Of a stretch of DNA of 64,000 bases, positions 43,686 to 53,267 are shown in pieces. Within the stretch, counting starts at the first letter, position 1, and each line of letters begins with the position of its first letter. The DNA comes from DASTPP01 sp035762175. GTDB taxonomy: Bacteria; Myxococcota_A; Polyangia; Polyangiales; Polyangiaceae. A program made the position numbers and the translations under genes. The stretch spans positions 89,854-153,853 of the forward strand of contig DASTPP010000111.1 of assembly GCA_035762175.1 (NCBI GenBank), in the 5' to 3' direction. Under the pieces are notes generated by a model, which was not told where the DNA came from, searched no databases, and worked only from the letters and a program-made list of their open reading frames with translations.

Positions 43686-45104
43686 ATGGCCACCGAGTCA
43701 GAATCCACGTACGATGGCGTCAGGCTCCGGGCCCGCGACGCCAACGCGTTGCGCGACCTCGAGAGCCTTGCGAGCGAGGGCCAGACGCTTTCCGAAGTGG
43801 CCCGCGCGGGTGAGAGCGAAGGGCCTCGCGAAGGCGGAATGGGGCACGAACGAAGGGGCGCCCTAGGCCGAGGGGCTCGCCCCGAGCGCGAAGCCACGAT
43901 TCGCGCCGAGCCTGCCGGCGCGGTGGGGCGTCGGCTCGCGCCCCGGCGGGCGTTTTCCGCCGAGGGGGGCGCCGTGCGGGCGCTCGCGGTGCGGGGCTGC
44001 GGGCTGAGCGCGTTGCCCGCGTCGTTCGGCGGGCTCGACGGGCTCGAACACCTCGATCTGAGCGAGAACCGCCTCGAGGCGCTGCCCGGCTCGCTGGCCG
44101 ACCTGCCCCGCCTCGAGAGCGCGTATTTCGACGACAACCGGCTGGGCGCGCTGCCCGAAGGCATCGCGAACCTCGCCCGGTTGCGAGAGCTGCACGTCGA
44201 CAACAACCGGCTCGAATCGTTGCCCGCGGGGCTCGGCCGGCTCGACCGGCTCGAGGTGCTGAACGCGCGGGGCAACCGGCTCGGCGTGATCCCCGAGGCC
44301 GTCGGCGCCTTGACGCGCCTCAGAGATTTGCGCCTCGGCCAGAACCCGCTGCGCTCGGCCCCCGCTTCGCTCTGGGCGCTGACGGGGCTCGAGGTGCTCG
44401 ACCTCTCCGAAGCGGGCCTGTCGTCGCTGCCCGAGGGCATCGAGGCGCTGAAACGCCTGCGGATGCTCGACCTGGGGCATAACGCACTCGCGTCGGTGCC
44501 CGAAGGCGTCGGCGACCTCGGGGCGCTCTCGGACGCGCTCTACCTCAGCGACAACCGCCTCGACGCCATCCCGGCCGCGCTCGGGCGGCTCTCGCGCCTC
44601 GCCTATTTGAATGTCACCGACAACCGGCTGATCGCGCTGCCCGAGGCGATCGGCGGGCTGAGCGGCTTGATCGAGCTGAGGCTTTACAATAACCGCCTCG
44701 CCTCGCTCCCCGAAGCGATCGGGCGGCTGGCGCGCCTGCGCGAGCTGCACCTCTCGCGCAACGAGCTCCGGGCCTTGCCGCCGACGTTGGGGGCCCTGAG
44801 AGAGTTGCGCGAGCTACGCCTGCAAGACAATCGCCTCGAGGCGCTGCCCGAGTCGGTCGGCGAGCTGACGCGGCTCGGCGCCCTCGATCTGCGCAACAAC
44901 CGCCTCGCCTCGCTGCCCGGGTCGATCGGGCGGCTCCGCGGCCTCCGGCAGCTCGATCTGCGGGCGAACCGCCTCGTCAGCCTGCCCGAGAGCCTGGGCG
45001 ATCTGACCGGCCTCGAGAAGCTCGATCTTCGCTGGAACAAGCTCTCGGCCTTGCCGGCTTCGGCCGCCAGGCTGCGCGAGCGGGGCTGCGTCGTGCTCCA
45101 TTGA
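43686..45104 (+). CDS. leucine-rich repeat protein
   Basis: This 472-residue protein is dominated by about 16 tandem 23-residue leucine-rich repeats from about residue 100 to the end, each of the form LxxLxxLxLxxNRLxALPxxIGxL. The last repeat is followed by the typical cap RLRERGCVVLH. Such proteins in myxobacteria are thought to bind proteins, often in the cytoplasm or at the surface; no signal peptide is seen. The first about 50 residues (MATESESTYDGVRLRARDAN) are unlike the rest and may be a separate piece, so a later start near 43839 is possible. It seems to be the first full gene beyond the mobile region. Confidence 0.85.
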   Translation: MATESESTYDGVRLRARDANALRDLESLASEGQTLSEVARAGESEGPREGGMGHERRGALGRGARPEREATIRAEPAGAVGRRLAPRRAFSAEGGAVRALAVRGCGLSALPASFGGLDGLEHLDLSENRLEALPGSLADLPRLESAYFDDNRLGALPEGIANLARLRELHVDNNRLESLPAGLGRLDRLEVLNARGNRLGVIPEAVGALTRLRDLRLGQNPLRSAPASLWALTGLEVLDLSEAGLSSLPEGIEALKRLRMLDLGHNALASVPEGVGDLGALSDALYLSDNRLDAIPAALGRLSRLAYLNVTDNRLIALPEAIGGLSGLIELRLYNNRLASLPEAIGRLARLRELHLSRNELRALPPTLGALRELRELRLQDNRLEALPESVGELTRLGALDLRNNRLASLPGSIGRLRGLRQLDLRANRLVSLPESLGDLTGLEKLDLRWNKLSALPASAARLRERGCVVLH

Positions 45105-45200
45105 TGTGGCCGGGCTGCCGGGCCGGGCCGCGCCTTTGGCGATGCGGCGCTGCGGCCGCCGGCGTCCCTCGCGCTCCGCTGAGCGGCGCCACCGCGGGGC

Positions 45201-46274
45201 TCAGGGGGCGGGCGGCACGAGCGAAGCCGACTGGCCGCCGGCGTCGACCTCGACGGCCTCGGCGCCCGCGCGCTCGGGCGGCAGGCGCAGCTCGACCATG
45301 GTGGCGAGGGCCGAGAAGAGCGGGGCGACGGCCTGGCGCATGCTGCTGTAAAAGGGCGTGTAGAAGTAGAAGCCGCGCTCGCCCTTGAGCGCCTTGAGCT
45401 CGTCGACGTCGGCGAGCAGGGCGCCGAGCATCACGACGACGACGCCCTCGTCGGCCGCCTCGCGCACGAGCGCCTCGCGGTCGAACTTCGTCGAGGCGTT
45501 CTCGGCGCCGTCGGTGCTAACGAAGAGGACTTTCACGGGCCGCGGGCGGGCGACGAGGCTCGTGAGCCCCGCGCCCATGCCGTCGTAGAGCGCCGTCGTG
45601 GCCCGCTCGAAGTCGTCGTCGCGCGCGGCGGCGGCGAGCAGGGCGTCGCGGTCGGTGGTGAAGGGCTGCTTGACCCGCGTGAGCTCGGAGAAGAGCGTCA
45701 GCTCGGCCTCGTAGGCGGGCGGCAGCAGCGTAAAGAGGTCTTTTTGCATGGCCGCGACCGTGTCGAGGTCGGTATCGAACATGCTGGCCGAGTAGTCGTT
45801 GACCAGGCCGATCGAGATCTGGTCGGCCGGCGCCTCGGCGACGGCGCGCAGCGTGAAGCCCCCCTCGGCGAGCGTCTCGACCCGGCCGCCGGCGCGCACG
45901 CGCACCGTGGCCGAGGCGAAGGCCGAGGCGTCGAGGGCCTTGCCCTCGGCGTCGACGCCGGCAAGGTAGAACGAGACCGAGCCGTCGGCCTGCGAGCGGG
46001 CGCGCCCGAGGGGCACGAGCGTCGCGCGAAAGTTGGTCTGCGGCTTCGGCAGGAACGCGGCGATCTTCGAGCGACAGTCTTCGCTCAGCGCGTCCTGCTC
46101 GAAGATCTGGTCGAGCGTCAGGCCGTCGCAGATTTCGATCTTGCCGCTGGCGTCGACGTCGATGCCGCCGCCGTCGACGCCCTTGAGCGCGGCGTCGCCC
46201 TGACCCTTACAGCCCGACGAGAGCGCCACGGCGAGCGCCGCCGGCGCGAGCGCGAGAAAGCGAGAGTAGCTCAC
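45201..46274 (-). CDS. von Willebrand A domain lipoprotein
   Basis: This 357-residue lipoprotein starts at GTG 46274, eight bases after ggagg. The lipobox is ALSSGC. Residues about 150-340 form a von Willebrand A domain: the metal-ion site DYSAS (in IGLVNDYSASMFDTDLD) and FVSTDGAEN are visible. The domain binds divalent metal and partner proteins at the cell surface. The long N-terminal open frame upstream of 46274 is a shadow. The neighbours give no further hint. Confidence 0.8.
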   Translation of the reverse strand: MSYSRFLALAPAALAVALSSGCKGQGDAALKGVDGGGIDVDASGKIEICDGLTLDQIFEQDALSEDCRSKIAAFLPKPQTNFRATLVPLGRARSQADGSVSFYLAGVDAEGKALDASAFASATVRVRAGGRVETLAEGGFTLRAVAEAPADQISIGLVNDYSASMFDTDLDTVAAMQKDLFTLLPPAYEAELTLFSELTRVKQPFTTDRDALLAAAARDDDFERATTALYDGMGAGLTSLVARPRPVKVLFVSTDGAENASTKFDREALVREAADEGVVVVMLGALLADVDELKALKGERGFYFYTPFYSSMRQAVAPLFSALATMVELRLPPERAGAEAVEVDAGGQSASLVPPAP

Positions 46275-46840
46275 GACGTTAACCTCCGCCCGGCGCCCGT
46301 CGCAACCCGCATGCCACGCGGGCGGCGCCGCAAAACCGGAGGGCGCGACGGGCGCCCGTGACCGCGGCGAGACGGCGCCCGCGACATTGCGATCAGGCAG
46401 GAGGCCCTGCGGGCCCCCGCGGCAATGTTCGGTAAGCGCCGGGGCCACCCGGCGGGCGCGACACCCGGGCGAGAAAGCGCGGAATTGCCCCCGGGCGCGC
46501 GGCGTATCAGGGGCCGCGCGGCCCGGCGATCGCGCGCCCGGCGCGGGCCCCGCCCACCTCGCCCGACTTCGCAGGTCGCTCGGTTGGGGCCTTTCTTCTC
46601 CGGACCGCACCGGGCCACGGCCCGGGGCGCGCCCCGTTCAAGGGCCCAGGCCGAGGCCGCGCCAGAAAGAGCGTCTCTTCGAACCGGCGCCCGCTCTGCC
46701 CCGGCGCCCGCTCTGCCCCGGCGGGCCGAGCGACTCGGCGGCGCCCGCGTCCCGGCCCCGGGCGGGGCGCGCCGATCGCGGGCCCGGCCCTTTCGGTGTA
46801 TGGTTCGGGGCGGCCGCGCCGGGGCGCCGCCCCCCCGCCG
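46275..46840. other. intergenic region
   Basis: No gene is seen. The stretch is extremely GC-rich with simple runs and includes a 17-bp direct duplication (ccggcgcccgctctgcc at 46684-46700 and 46701-46717). It separates the vWA lipoprotein from the maf gene and must hold both promoters, but no consensus elements were clear. Confidence 0.35.
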
Positions 46841-47461
46841 ATGACCCGCCCCCTCGTCCTCGCTTCGACCAGCCGCTACCGGCGCGCCCAGCTCGAGGCG
46901 CTCGGCGTCGACCACCTGTCGGTCGCCCCCGGCTTCGACGAAGATCACGGGCTCGGGCTCGCGCCCGACGAGATGGTGGTGCGCTTCGCCCGGGGCAAGG
47001 CCGAGGCGGTCGCGCGCGAGCACCCGTCGGCGCTCATCATCGGCTCCGACCAGGCGCCCGAGCTCGGGGGCCGGGCGCTCACCAAGCCGGGCACGAGGGG
47101 CGCGGCGGTCGAGCAGCTCTTGGCGCTCGCGGGCCGCACGCACCGGCTGCTGACGGCGGTGGCGCTGCACGACGCGGCGGCGGGGCGCACCGAGCACCGG
47201 CTCGTCGTGCACGCGATGACGATGCGGCCGCTCTCGCGCGCGCTCGCCGAGGCCTACGTCGCGCGCGACGAGCCGCTCGACTGCGCGGGGGCGTACCGCA
47301 TCGAGGGCGCGGGCCTTTTGCTCTTCGAAGCCGCGTCGGGTAGCGACCACAGCGCCATCGTCGGCCTGCCCCTGCTCGCGCTGGGCGAGCTCTTGGCCGG
47401 GGCGGGCGTCGATCTGCTGGCCCTCGCGCTGGGGGCGCCCCCGGGGGGCCCGAACATTTAG
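46841..47461 (+). CDS. maf: Maf-family nucleotide pyrophosphatase
   Basis: This 206-residue protein belongs to the Maf/HAM1-type pyrophosphatases that remove modified or non-canonical nucleotides. The N-terminal LVLASTSRYRRAQLEALGVD, IIGSDQAPEL, PGTRGAAVEQLLALAGRTH and AGAYRIEGAGLLLFE are the conserved blocks. SDQ in place of SDT points to the YceF-like (m7GTP-type) subgroup. The start is ATG 46841; the residues before it are not family-like. Confidence 0.85.
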   Translation: MTRPLVLASTSRYRRAQLEALGVDHLSVAPGFDEDHGLGLAPDEMVVRFARGKAEAVAREHPSALIIGSDQAPELGGRALTKPGTRGAAVEQLLALAGRTHRLLTAVALHDAAAGRTEHRLVVHAMTMRPLSRALAEAYVARDEPLDCAGAYRIEGAGLLLFEAASGSDHSAIVGLPLLALGELLAGAGVDLLALALGAPPGGPNI

Positions 47462-47739
47462 GTCGCCCCGGCGCGTCGAGGCCCGTCGGGGCCCCCCGGC
47501 GCCGCGCGTCTGGCGCCTTCGGGAGGCCGAAGCAGGCTGCGGGCGGGCGAGCTTGCGTCGCGTCGCGCCAACGGCGACCGAAAGGGCCGCGAAGTGGGCT
47601 ATGCTGCCGCCCTCTCGGAAGCACAGCACCCTACGAAACACACATTGACCGACATGTAACCCCTGCCTTGCCGTCGAGACGCCCGGCGGCCCCACCCGCG
47701 CGCGGCCCGCGCGCGCATCGACTTCGTGACGAGGGAACG

Positions 47740-49059
47740 ATGACTCTGCCCAAACCGACCGACAAGGCAACGCTGACCTTCAACGACGGCACGCCGGCGA
47801 TGGAGATCCCCGTGTACAAGGGGACGATCGGGCCGGACGTGCTCGACATTCGCGCGCTGCACGCGAAGACGGGCAAGTTTACGTACGACCCGGGCTTCAT
47901 GTCGACCGCGTCGTGCAACTCGAGCATCACGTACATCGACGGCGACAAGGGCGAGCTCTTGTACCGCGGCTACCCGATCGAGCAGCTGGCGGCGCACTGC
48001 GACTTCCTCGAGGTCTGTTACCTCATCGTGAACGGCGAGCTGCCGACGCGGGAGCAGCGGGCGAGCTTCGGCGAGCGGGTGACGAAGCACACGATGGTGC
48101 ACGAGCAGATGCACTTCTTCTTGCGGGGCTTCCGCCGCGACGCGCACCCGATGGCCGTCTTGACGGGGCTGGTCGGCGCGATGTCGGCGTTCTACCCCGA
48201 CTCGATGAACGTGCACGACGCCGACGAGCGGCGCATCTCGGCCATTCGGCTCATCGCCAAGCTGCCGACGCTGGTCGCGATGGCGTACAAGTACACCGTG
48301 GGCCAGCCCATCGTCTACCCGCGCAACGACCTGTCGTACACCGGCAACTTCATGCGCATGATGTTCGCGGTGCCGGCCGAAGAGTACCAGGTGAACCCGG
48401 TGCTCGAGCGCGCGCTCGACCGCATCTTCATTCTGCACGCCGACCACGAGCAGAACGCGTCGACCTCGACGGTGCGGCTGTGCGCCTCGTCGGGCACCAA
48501 CCCCTTCGCGGCCATCGCGGCGGGCGTCGCGTGCCTCTGGGGCCCGGCGCACGGCGGCGCCAACGAGGCGGCGCTGAACATGCTCTACGACATTCAGGCG
48601 CAGGGCGGCGTGGCGAAGATCGGCGAGTTCATCGCCAAGGTCAAAGACAAGAGCAGCAACGTCAGGCTGATGGGCTTCGGCCACCGGGTCTACAAGAACT
48701 ACGACCCGCGCGCCAAGCTGATGCGCGAGACGTGCCACGAGGTGCTCGGCGAGCTCGGCCTCGGCGACGACCCGCTCTTCAAGCTGGCGATGGCGCTCGA
48801 GAAGATCGCGCTCGAAGACGAGTACTTCGTGCAGCGCAAGCTCTACCCGAACGTCGACTTCTACTCGGGCATCGTGCAGAAGGCGATCGGCATCCCCGTG
48901 CCGCTCTTCACCGCCATCTTCGCCCTCGCCCGCACCGCCGGCTGGATCGCGCAGCTGAACGAGATGATCTCCGACCCCGAGTACAAGATCGGGCGCCCCC
49001 GCCAGCTCTTCGTCGGCAGCCCGCGGCGCGACGTGACGCCGATCGCCAAGCGCGGCTGA
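47740..49059 (+). CDS. gltA: citrate synthase
   Basis: This 439-residue enzyme condenses oxaloacetate and acetyl-CoA in the TCA cycle. Family blocks are GFMSTASCNSSITYIDGDKG near the N-terminus, LHADHEQNASTSTVR with the first active-site His, GPAHGGANEAAL, and FGHRVYKNYDPRAK with another active-site His, then the Asp region DVDFYSGI-type and RPRQLF near the end. Length is that of the hexameric (type II) bacterial enzymes. It starts at ATG 47740 after gaggg and stands alone. A TATGCT at 47600-47605 could be a -10, but no matching -35 was found. Confidence 0.92.
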   Translation: MTLPKPTDKATLTFNDGTPAMEIPVYKGTIGPDVLDIRALHAKTGKFTYDPGFMSTASCNSSITYIDGDKGELLYRGYPIEQLAAHCDFLEVCYLIVNGELPTREQRASFGERVTKHTMVHEQMHFFLRGFRRDAHPMAVLTGLVGAMSAFYPDSMNVHDADERRISAIRLIAKLPTLVAMAYKYTVGQPIVYPRNDLSYTGNFMRMMFAVPAEEYQVNPVLERALDRIFILHADHEQNASTSTVRLCASSGTNPFAAIAAGVACLWGPAHGGANEAALNMLYDIQAQGGVAKIGEFIAKVKDKSSNVRLMGFGHRVYKNYDPRAKLMRETCHEVLGELGLGDDPLFKLAMALEKIALEDEYFVQRKLYPNVDFYSGIVQKAIGIPVPLFTAIFALARTAGWIAQLNEMISDPEYKIGRPRQLFVGSPRRDVTPIAKRG

Positions 49060-49197
49060 GGCGCGGGGCGACGCCGCTCGCGGGGCGCCGCGAGCGCGCC
49101 GACGTCGACTCGGCGGGCCTGCCGCGGCGGCGGGGTACCCTGCCCGAGCGGCCGCGCGGCGAGCCCCGCGCGGGGGCCGGGGGCGCCGGGGCCGGGC

Positions 49198-50262
49198 TCA
49201 CCAGCGCATCGCCTGGTCTTCGGTGACGCCGGGCAGCGCGCGCAGCGTCAGGGCCCGCCCGAAGGCGCGCGCCCGCCCCTCGAAGAGGCCGAGGGGCTGG
49301 GCGAAGCGGCTCTCGATCACCTTGAGGTCGCGCGCCTCGCGGTGCACCCAGAGGGGGCGAAAGTGCAGATCGAGCGCCCCGTCGTCGGTCGCGAGCTGCC
49401 AGGGCTCGAGCAGCGCGTCGCGCCGGAAGCGGAAGCGCGCGGGCCCGAGGGGCGTCATGCGGTCGCCGAGCCAGAGGGCGTTTTCGCTCACGCCGGCCGC
49501 GGCGTTGAAGCCCTCGACCAGGTTGAAGCCGAAGGGGGTGCCGTCTTCGAGCCGGCCGCAGGCGAAGGCCCAGCGCCAGGCGGTGCGGTAGGCGAGGTAG
49601 CCCTGGGTGTAGTCGAGCCCGCCGACGCCGCGGTCGAGCCGGTAGGTGCGCGCGCCGGCGACGAGCAGGCCGCGGGCGCCGAGCCCCGCGTGCTTCTGGG
49701 TGACGTTGACGCGGCCGCCGTCGACGGGGGCGACGACCGTGAGGGCGGGGCCGCGGCGGTCGGTGGACAGCTCGACGTCCCAGTGCAGCGAGGGCGAGGA
49801 GCCGGTCGACCCGATCGCGCCCCGCAGCCGGTAGGCGCGGCTGCCCTCGGCGCGCTCGATCGAGAGCCGGGCCCCGCGCGTGCGAAAGCGCGCCTCGGCG
49901 CCCTCGGCGGGCCGATCGTTGACGCGCGCGAGCAGCCCCGGCAGCCCGAGCATCGACAGGTCGACGATGGGGCGCTCGGCGCCGAGATCGAGGGCGACGA
50001 CGAAGGCGTTGGCCGCGTAGCCGAGGTCGACCACGGCGCAGGCGAGCGCCACCTCGTTCGTCGCGACGAAGGCGTAGTGCCAGCGCTTGCGCCGCAGCGG
50101 GCGCAAGGGGACCGGGGGCTGGAAGCGGCCCGAGAGCCGGCCGAGCTCGACGCGGCCGAGCTCGCCGGCGTAGGTCCCGAAGCGCGGGGCGCCGCGGTCG
50201 TCGGCGACGTCGGGCGGGGCGGACGGCAGGGCGGCGGGGGCGTCGGGCGGGTTGGGCGTCAT
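49198..50262 (-). CDS. DUF2804-family protein
   Basis: This 354-residue protein matches the layout of the DUF2804 family: FQPPVPLRPLRRKRWHYAFV near the start, GGLDYTQGYLAYRTAWRWA in the middle, and FNLVEGFNAAAGVSENALWL then PLWVHREARDLKVIESRFAQ toward the end. The family is beta-rich and of unknown activity. No signal peptide is seen. It is followed on the same strand by nothing for some distance and preceded by the phospholipase-D-like gene (33 bp), so the two may be co-transcribed. Confidence 0.75.
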   Translation of the reverse strand: MTPNPPDAPAALPSAPPDVADDRGAPRFGTYAGELGRVELGRLSGRFQPPVPLRPLRRKRWHYAFVATNEVALACAVVDLGYAANAFVVALDLGAERPIVDLSMLGLPGLLARVNDRPAEGAEARFRTRGARLSIERAEGSRAYRLRGAIGSTGSSPSLHWDVELSTDRRGPALTVVAPVDGGRVNVTQKHAGLGARGLLVAGARTYRLDRGVGGLDYTQGYLAYRTAWRWAFACGRLEDGTPFGFNLVEGFNAAAGVSENALWLGDRMTPLGPARFRFRRDALLEPWQLATDDGALDLHFRPLWVHREARDLKVIESRFAQPLGLFEGRARAFGRALTLRALPGVTEDQAMRW

Positions 50263-50295
50263 CGTCGGATCGAGAGCCTAGCCGAGACCGCCGGC

Positions 50296-51816
50296 CTACT
50301 CGCCGTCGCCGAAGAGGCGCCGCCAGAGCTCGCCGGTGCCGATGGCGAAGAACGAGCGGCGCTCTTCGTCGTCTTCGGCGGCGTCCGGGTCGAAGGGCAA
50401 GGCGCTCGGGTCGATGACCCCGAGCAGCGCCGTCTCGCGCTCGGTCGGCGAGGGGTGCGGGCGCAGGCGCCCCACGCGCCGCGCGGCGAGATCGTCGAGC
50501 CAGGGCACGAGCGCCCCGTCGGGCTCGGGGTCGTCGAGGCCGAGGTGCTCGGCGAGCAGCGACCGGCGCGCGGCGGCGATGCTCGCGGCGAGCGGATCGC
50601 CGGGGCCGTCGGCCTCGAACGAGGCGTTCAGCTCGGTGTCGACGCTGAAGCTGCGGTTGGTCAGGTTCGCCGAGCCCACCGTGAGGAAGAGGTCGTCGAC
50701 GGCCATGACCTTCGAGTGAATGTACGTCGCCCGGGCCGGCTCGCGCCCGGCCTCGGCGGGCTCGGGCACGGTGTAATAGATGCCGAGCCGGTGCGCGGTG
50801 CCGGCCGCCGCCGCGCGCACGCCGGCGAGCACCTTCGCCTGGGCGAGCCCGACGGCGATCTCTTCTTTGAGGGTCTCGGCGCGCATGTTCAAGATGAGCA
50901 CGACGTCGAGCGGGGGACGGGCCGGGTCGCGCAGCCGCGCCTCGAGCGCCTCGCCGATGGCGCGCGAGCTGAAGTACTGCGTCTCGACGTAGATGAGCCG
51001 CTCGGCGGCGGCGATGGCCTCGCGGTAGAGGTCGTAGACCTCGCGGCAGCCGCGCGCGTCGGTCGGCGCCCCGCGCGGGTCGGTGCGGCTGAGCGCGACG
51101 CGCGGGGCGAGCAGCGGCAGCGCGCCCGGCGGCCGGTAGTCTTCGCCGAAGCTCGCCCGCGGCCCCCGCGGCAGCGAGAGCGGGCCGCCGCCCGCGGCCT
51201 GCCAGCGGCAGTCGAAGAGCGAGGCGAGCGCGCGCGCGACGTCGCGGCCGACGAGGTAGCTCTGCACGTCGTGGAAGGGCTTGTGCGGCGCGCCGCGGCT
51301 CTGGCGCAGCGGGTTCGCTTCGCGGTGGCGCCGATCGTCCCAGCGGTGGTCGCAGATGTCGAGCCCCCCGACGAAGGAGAGCTCGCCGTCGATGACGACG
51401 AACTTCTGGTGGTGGCACCCGTTCTCGACGTGGCTCGCGTCGAAGCGGAAGCTCAGCCGTTCGTTGGTCGTCCAGGCGAAGATGAGCTGCTGGAGCCACT
51501 CGCGCTCGAGCGCGAAGACCACGTGAAAGTCCCAGGCGAGCAGGTAGATCGAAAGGTCGGGGTTGCGCTCGCAGAGGTCGCTCAAGAAGGCGCGCAGCGT
51601 GACCGGCCGGCCGCCCGCCTCGGCCTCGGCCCCCTCGCCCCGCAGGAGCGGCACCTCGCTGTCGAACTGCCAGCCCGCGATCAAAATGTAGCGCCGCGCC
51701 TGGCACGCCGCTCGGTAGAACGCCCGGTAGTAGTCTTCGCCGTCGACGAGCAGGCCGGCCGCCGCCAGGGGTCGCTCGCACCAGAGCGCCGGCCCGGGCC
51801 GCAGAATACCTCGCAT
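50296..51816 (-). CDS. phospholipase D-like protein (cardiolipin synthase type)
   Basis: This 506-residue protein has two HKD motifs: HHQKFVVIDG in the first half and HSKVMAVDD followed by GSANLTNRS in the second. This is the signature of PLD-superfamily enzymes such as cardiolipin synthases. Such enzymes transfer phosphatidyl groups at membranes; no transmembrane helices are seen at the start, so it may be a soluble or peripheral member. The start is ATG 51816. It is close to the DUF2804 gene downstream. Confidence 0.82.
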   Translation of the reverse strand: MRGILRPGPALWCERPLAAAGLLVDGEDYYRAFYRAACQARRYILIAGWQFDSEVPLLRGEGAEAEAGGRPVTLRAFLSDLCERNPDLSIYLLAWDFHVVFALEREWLQQLIFAWTTNERLSFRFDASHVENGCHHQKFVVIDGELSFVGGLDICDHRWDDRRHREANPLRQSRGAPHKPFHDVQSYLVGRDVARALASLFDCRWQAAGGGPLSLPRGPRASFGEDYRPPGALPLLAPRVALSRTDPRGAPTDARGCREVYDLYREAIAAAERLIYVETQYFSSRAIGEALEARLRDPARPPLDVVLILNMRAETLKEEIAVGLAQAKVLAGVRAAAAGTAHRLGIYYTVPEPAEAGREPARATYIHSKVMAVDDLFLTVGSANLTNRSFSVDTELNASFEADGPGDPLAASIAAARRSLLAEHLGLDDPEPDGALVPWLDDLAARRVGRLRPHPSPTERETALLGVIDPSALPFDPDAAEDDEERRSFFAIGTGELWRRLFGDGE

Positions 51817-52118
51817 GGCGCTATTTCGCACGCCGCGCCGGAGCGCGCCAGGGCCCCGCCCGGCGCCGGGGCGCGCGCCGAGCGGCCGGGGCCGAACGGG
51901 CGGCTTTCTTCGGCGGTGGTGGTGACGACGACGACCAGGTCGAAGACGGCATCGACACCTTCCTCCGAAGGGCCGGGGCCGCCCGGCGGCGCGCGGCCCG
52001 GGCCATTTCGATCGCGCTCCGGGGCCCGCCAGCGGGGCCGGCGTCGGCCGGGGCGCGCGCCCGCCGTGCGGGCGGCCCGAGCGTTGTAGGCCGGGGCGCC
52101 TTCCGCTATGCAAGCGGT

Positions 52119-53210
52119 ATGGGTGTACCTCGCTTTACGCGCGCCGACGGGGGTCGAAAGGGGCGCGCCTTTGCTTCGTTCTCGGGCGCCGGCGCGGCGC
52201 TCGCGGCGCGCCTTTGGCGGGGCCCCTCGGCGCTCGCGGCGGCGGCGATGGCGGCCAGCGGTTGCGCGGCGGTTCTGGGCATCGATGAGGTCAATCAAGA
52301 TGACGACGACGTGACCGCTGGTTCGGCGGGCCAAGGGGGCGGCGGGGGCTCGTCGACGGGCGGCGGGGGGCGAGCGGGCCGGTCCGGCAGCCCGACCGGC
52401 GGCAGCGGCACCGGCGGCAGCGGCAGCGGCACCGGCGGCAGCGGCACCGGCGGCAGCGGCACCGGCGGCAGCGGCACCGGCGGCTCCGGCACGGGCGGCA
52501 CGGGTACGGGCGGTAGCGGCACCGGCGGCTCGGGCACCGGGGGCGACGGCACCGGGGGCGATGGCACCGGGGGCAGCGGCACCGGGGGTAGCGGCACGGG
52601 TGGCACGGGCACCGGCGGCAGCGGCACCGGCGGCTCGGGCGGCGGGGGCCCCGACCATATCGTGATCAACGAGATCTTTCACAACCCGCCCGGCGCCGAC
52701 CCGGGCAAGTGCTTCATCGAGCTCTACGGGCCCCCCAACGCGAGCCTCGACGGCCTCGAGATCCGCTTCTTTCGCGGCAACAGCAGCGACGCCTTTCCGA
52801 TCTTCCTCTTCGGGCCCCAGCACGCGCTCGGCGAGAGCGGCTTGTTCGTCCTGGCCGAGCCGGGGGTGATGGCGCCGGGCGGCGTCCCGATCGCCTTCGA
52901 CGGCGACGACCCCAACGGCATGGGCGGCACGAGCCCCAACCTCTTCAACTCGGCCAATTCGATCGGGCTCATGAAGGGCGACTCGTTCCTCGACGCGGTC
53001 GCCTACTCGGACTCGACGCTGGCCGCCGCGTGCCCCCAGGTCACCGAGGGCGAGGGCGGGCCGGACGACTGCGCCGAGTCGCCCCTCGCGTCGGACCCCT
53101 TCCCGTCCAGCATCTCGCGCGACGGGGCCGGCACCGACACCGACAACAACGTCGCCGACTTCAGGCTCCTCGCGCCGACGCCCGGGCGGCCGAACCAGCC
53201 GCCGCTCTGA
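52119..53210 (+). CDS. lamin-tail-domain lipoprotein with long Gly/Ser/Thr linker
   Basis: This 363-residue lipoprotein has a lipobox ending at Cys49 (AMAASGC) after a long, basic N-region, then an acidic patch, a Gly/Ser/Thr linker from about residue 85 to 180 made of GTGGS and related pentapeptides, and a C-terminal lamin-tail-like domain (VINEIFHNPPGADPGKCFIE, LDGLEIRFFRGN). Lamin-tail domains on bacterial surface proteins are thought to bind DNA or cell-surface material. The DNA of the linker is a 12-15 bp minisatellite, so copy number can change. The N-terminus before Cys49 is unusually long. Confidence 0.78.
   Translation: MGVPRFTRADGGRKGRAFASFSGAGAALAARLWRGPSALAAAAMAASGCAAVLGIDEVNQDDDDVTAGSAGQGGGGGSSTGGGGRAGRSGSPTGGSGTGGSGSGTGGSGTGGSGTGGSGTGGSGTGGTGTGGSGTGGSGTGGDGTGGDGTGGSGTGGSGTGGTGTGGSGTGGSGGGGPDHIVINEIFHNPPGADPGKCFIELYGPPNASLDGLEIRFFRGNSSDAFPIFLFGPQHALGESGLFVLAEPGVMAPGGVPIAFDGDDPNGMGGTSPNLFNSANSIGLMKGDSFLDAVAYSDSTLAAACPQVTEGEGGPDDCAESPLASDPFPSSISRDGAGTDTDNNVADFRLLAPTPGRPNQPPL
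52395..52640 (+). repeat. in-frame minisatellite coding for a GTGGS-type linker
   Basis: About 18 units of ggcagcggcaccggc and variants lie in tandem within the lipoprotein gene, all multiples of three so the frame is kept. Units near the middle carry GGD in place of GGS. Replication slippage could change linker length. Confidence 0.8.
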
Positions 53211-53267
53211 GGCCCGCGCCGGGGTCGGGTTGCCGAGCCCGCGCCCGGGGGTCACCATCGGGGCCCC

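Noticed and set aside
46684..46717. A 17-bp direct repeat as a regulatory site.
   Set aside because: Simple GC-rich duplication with no flanking promoter signal; kept only as part of the intergenic note.
52295..52669. A Pro/Val-rich antisense ORF opposite the GTGGS linker.
   Set aside because: It is the reverse reading of the minisatellite, with no start context and repeated PPVPLPP-like residues only.
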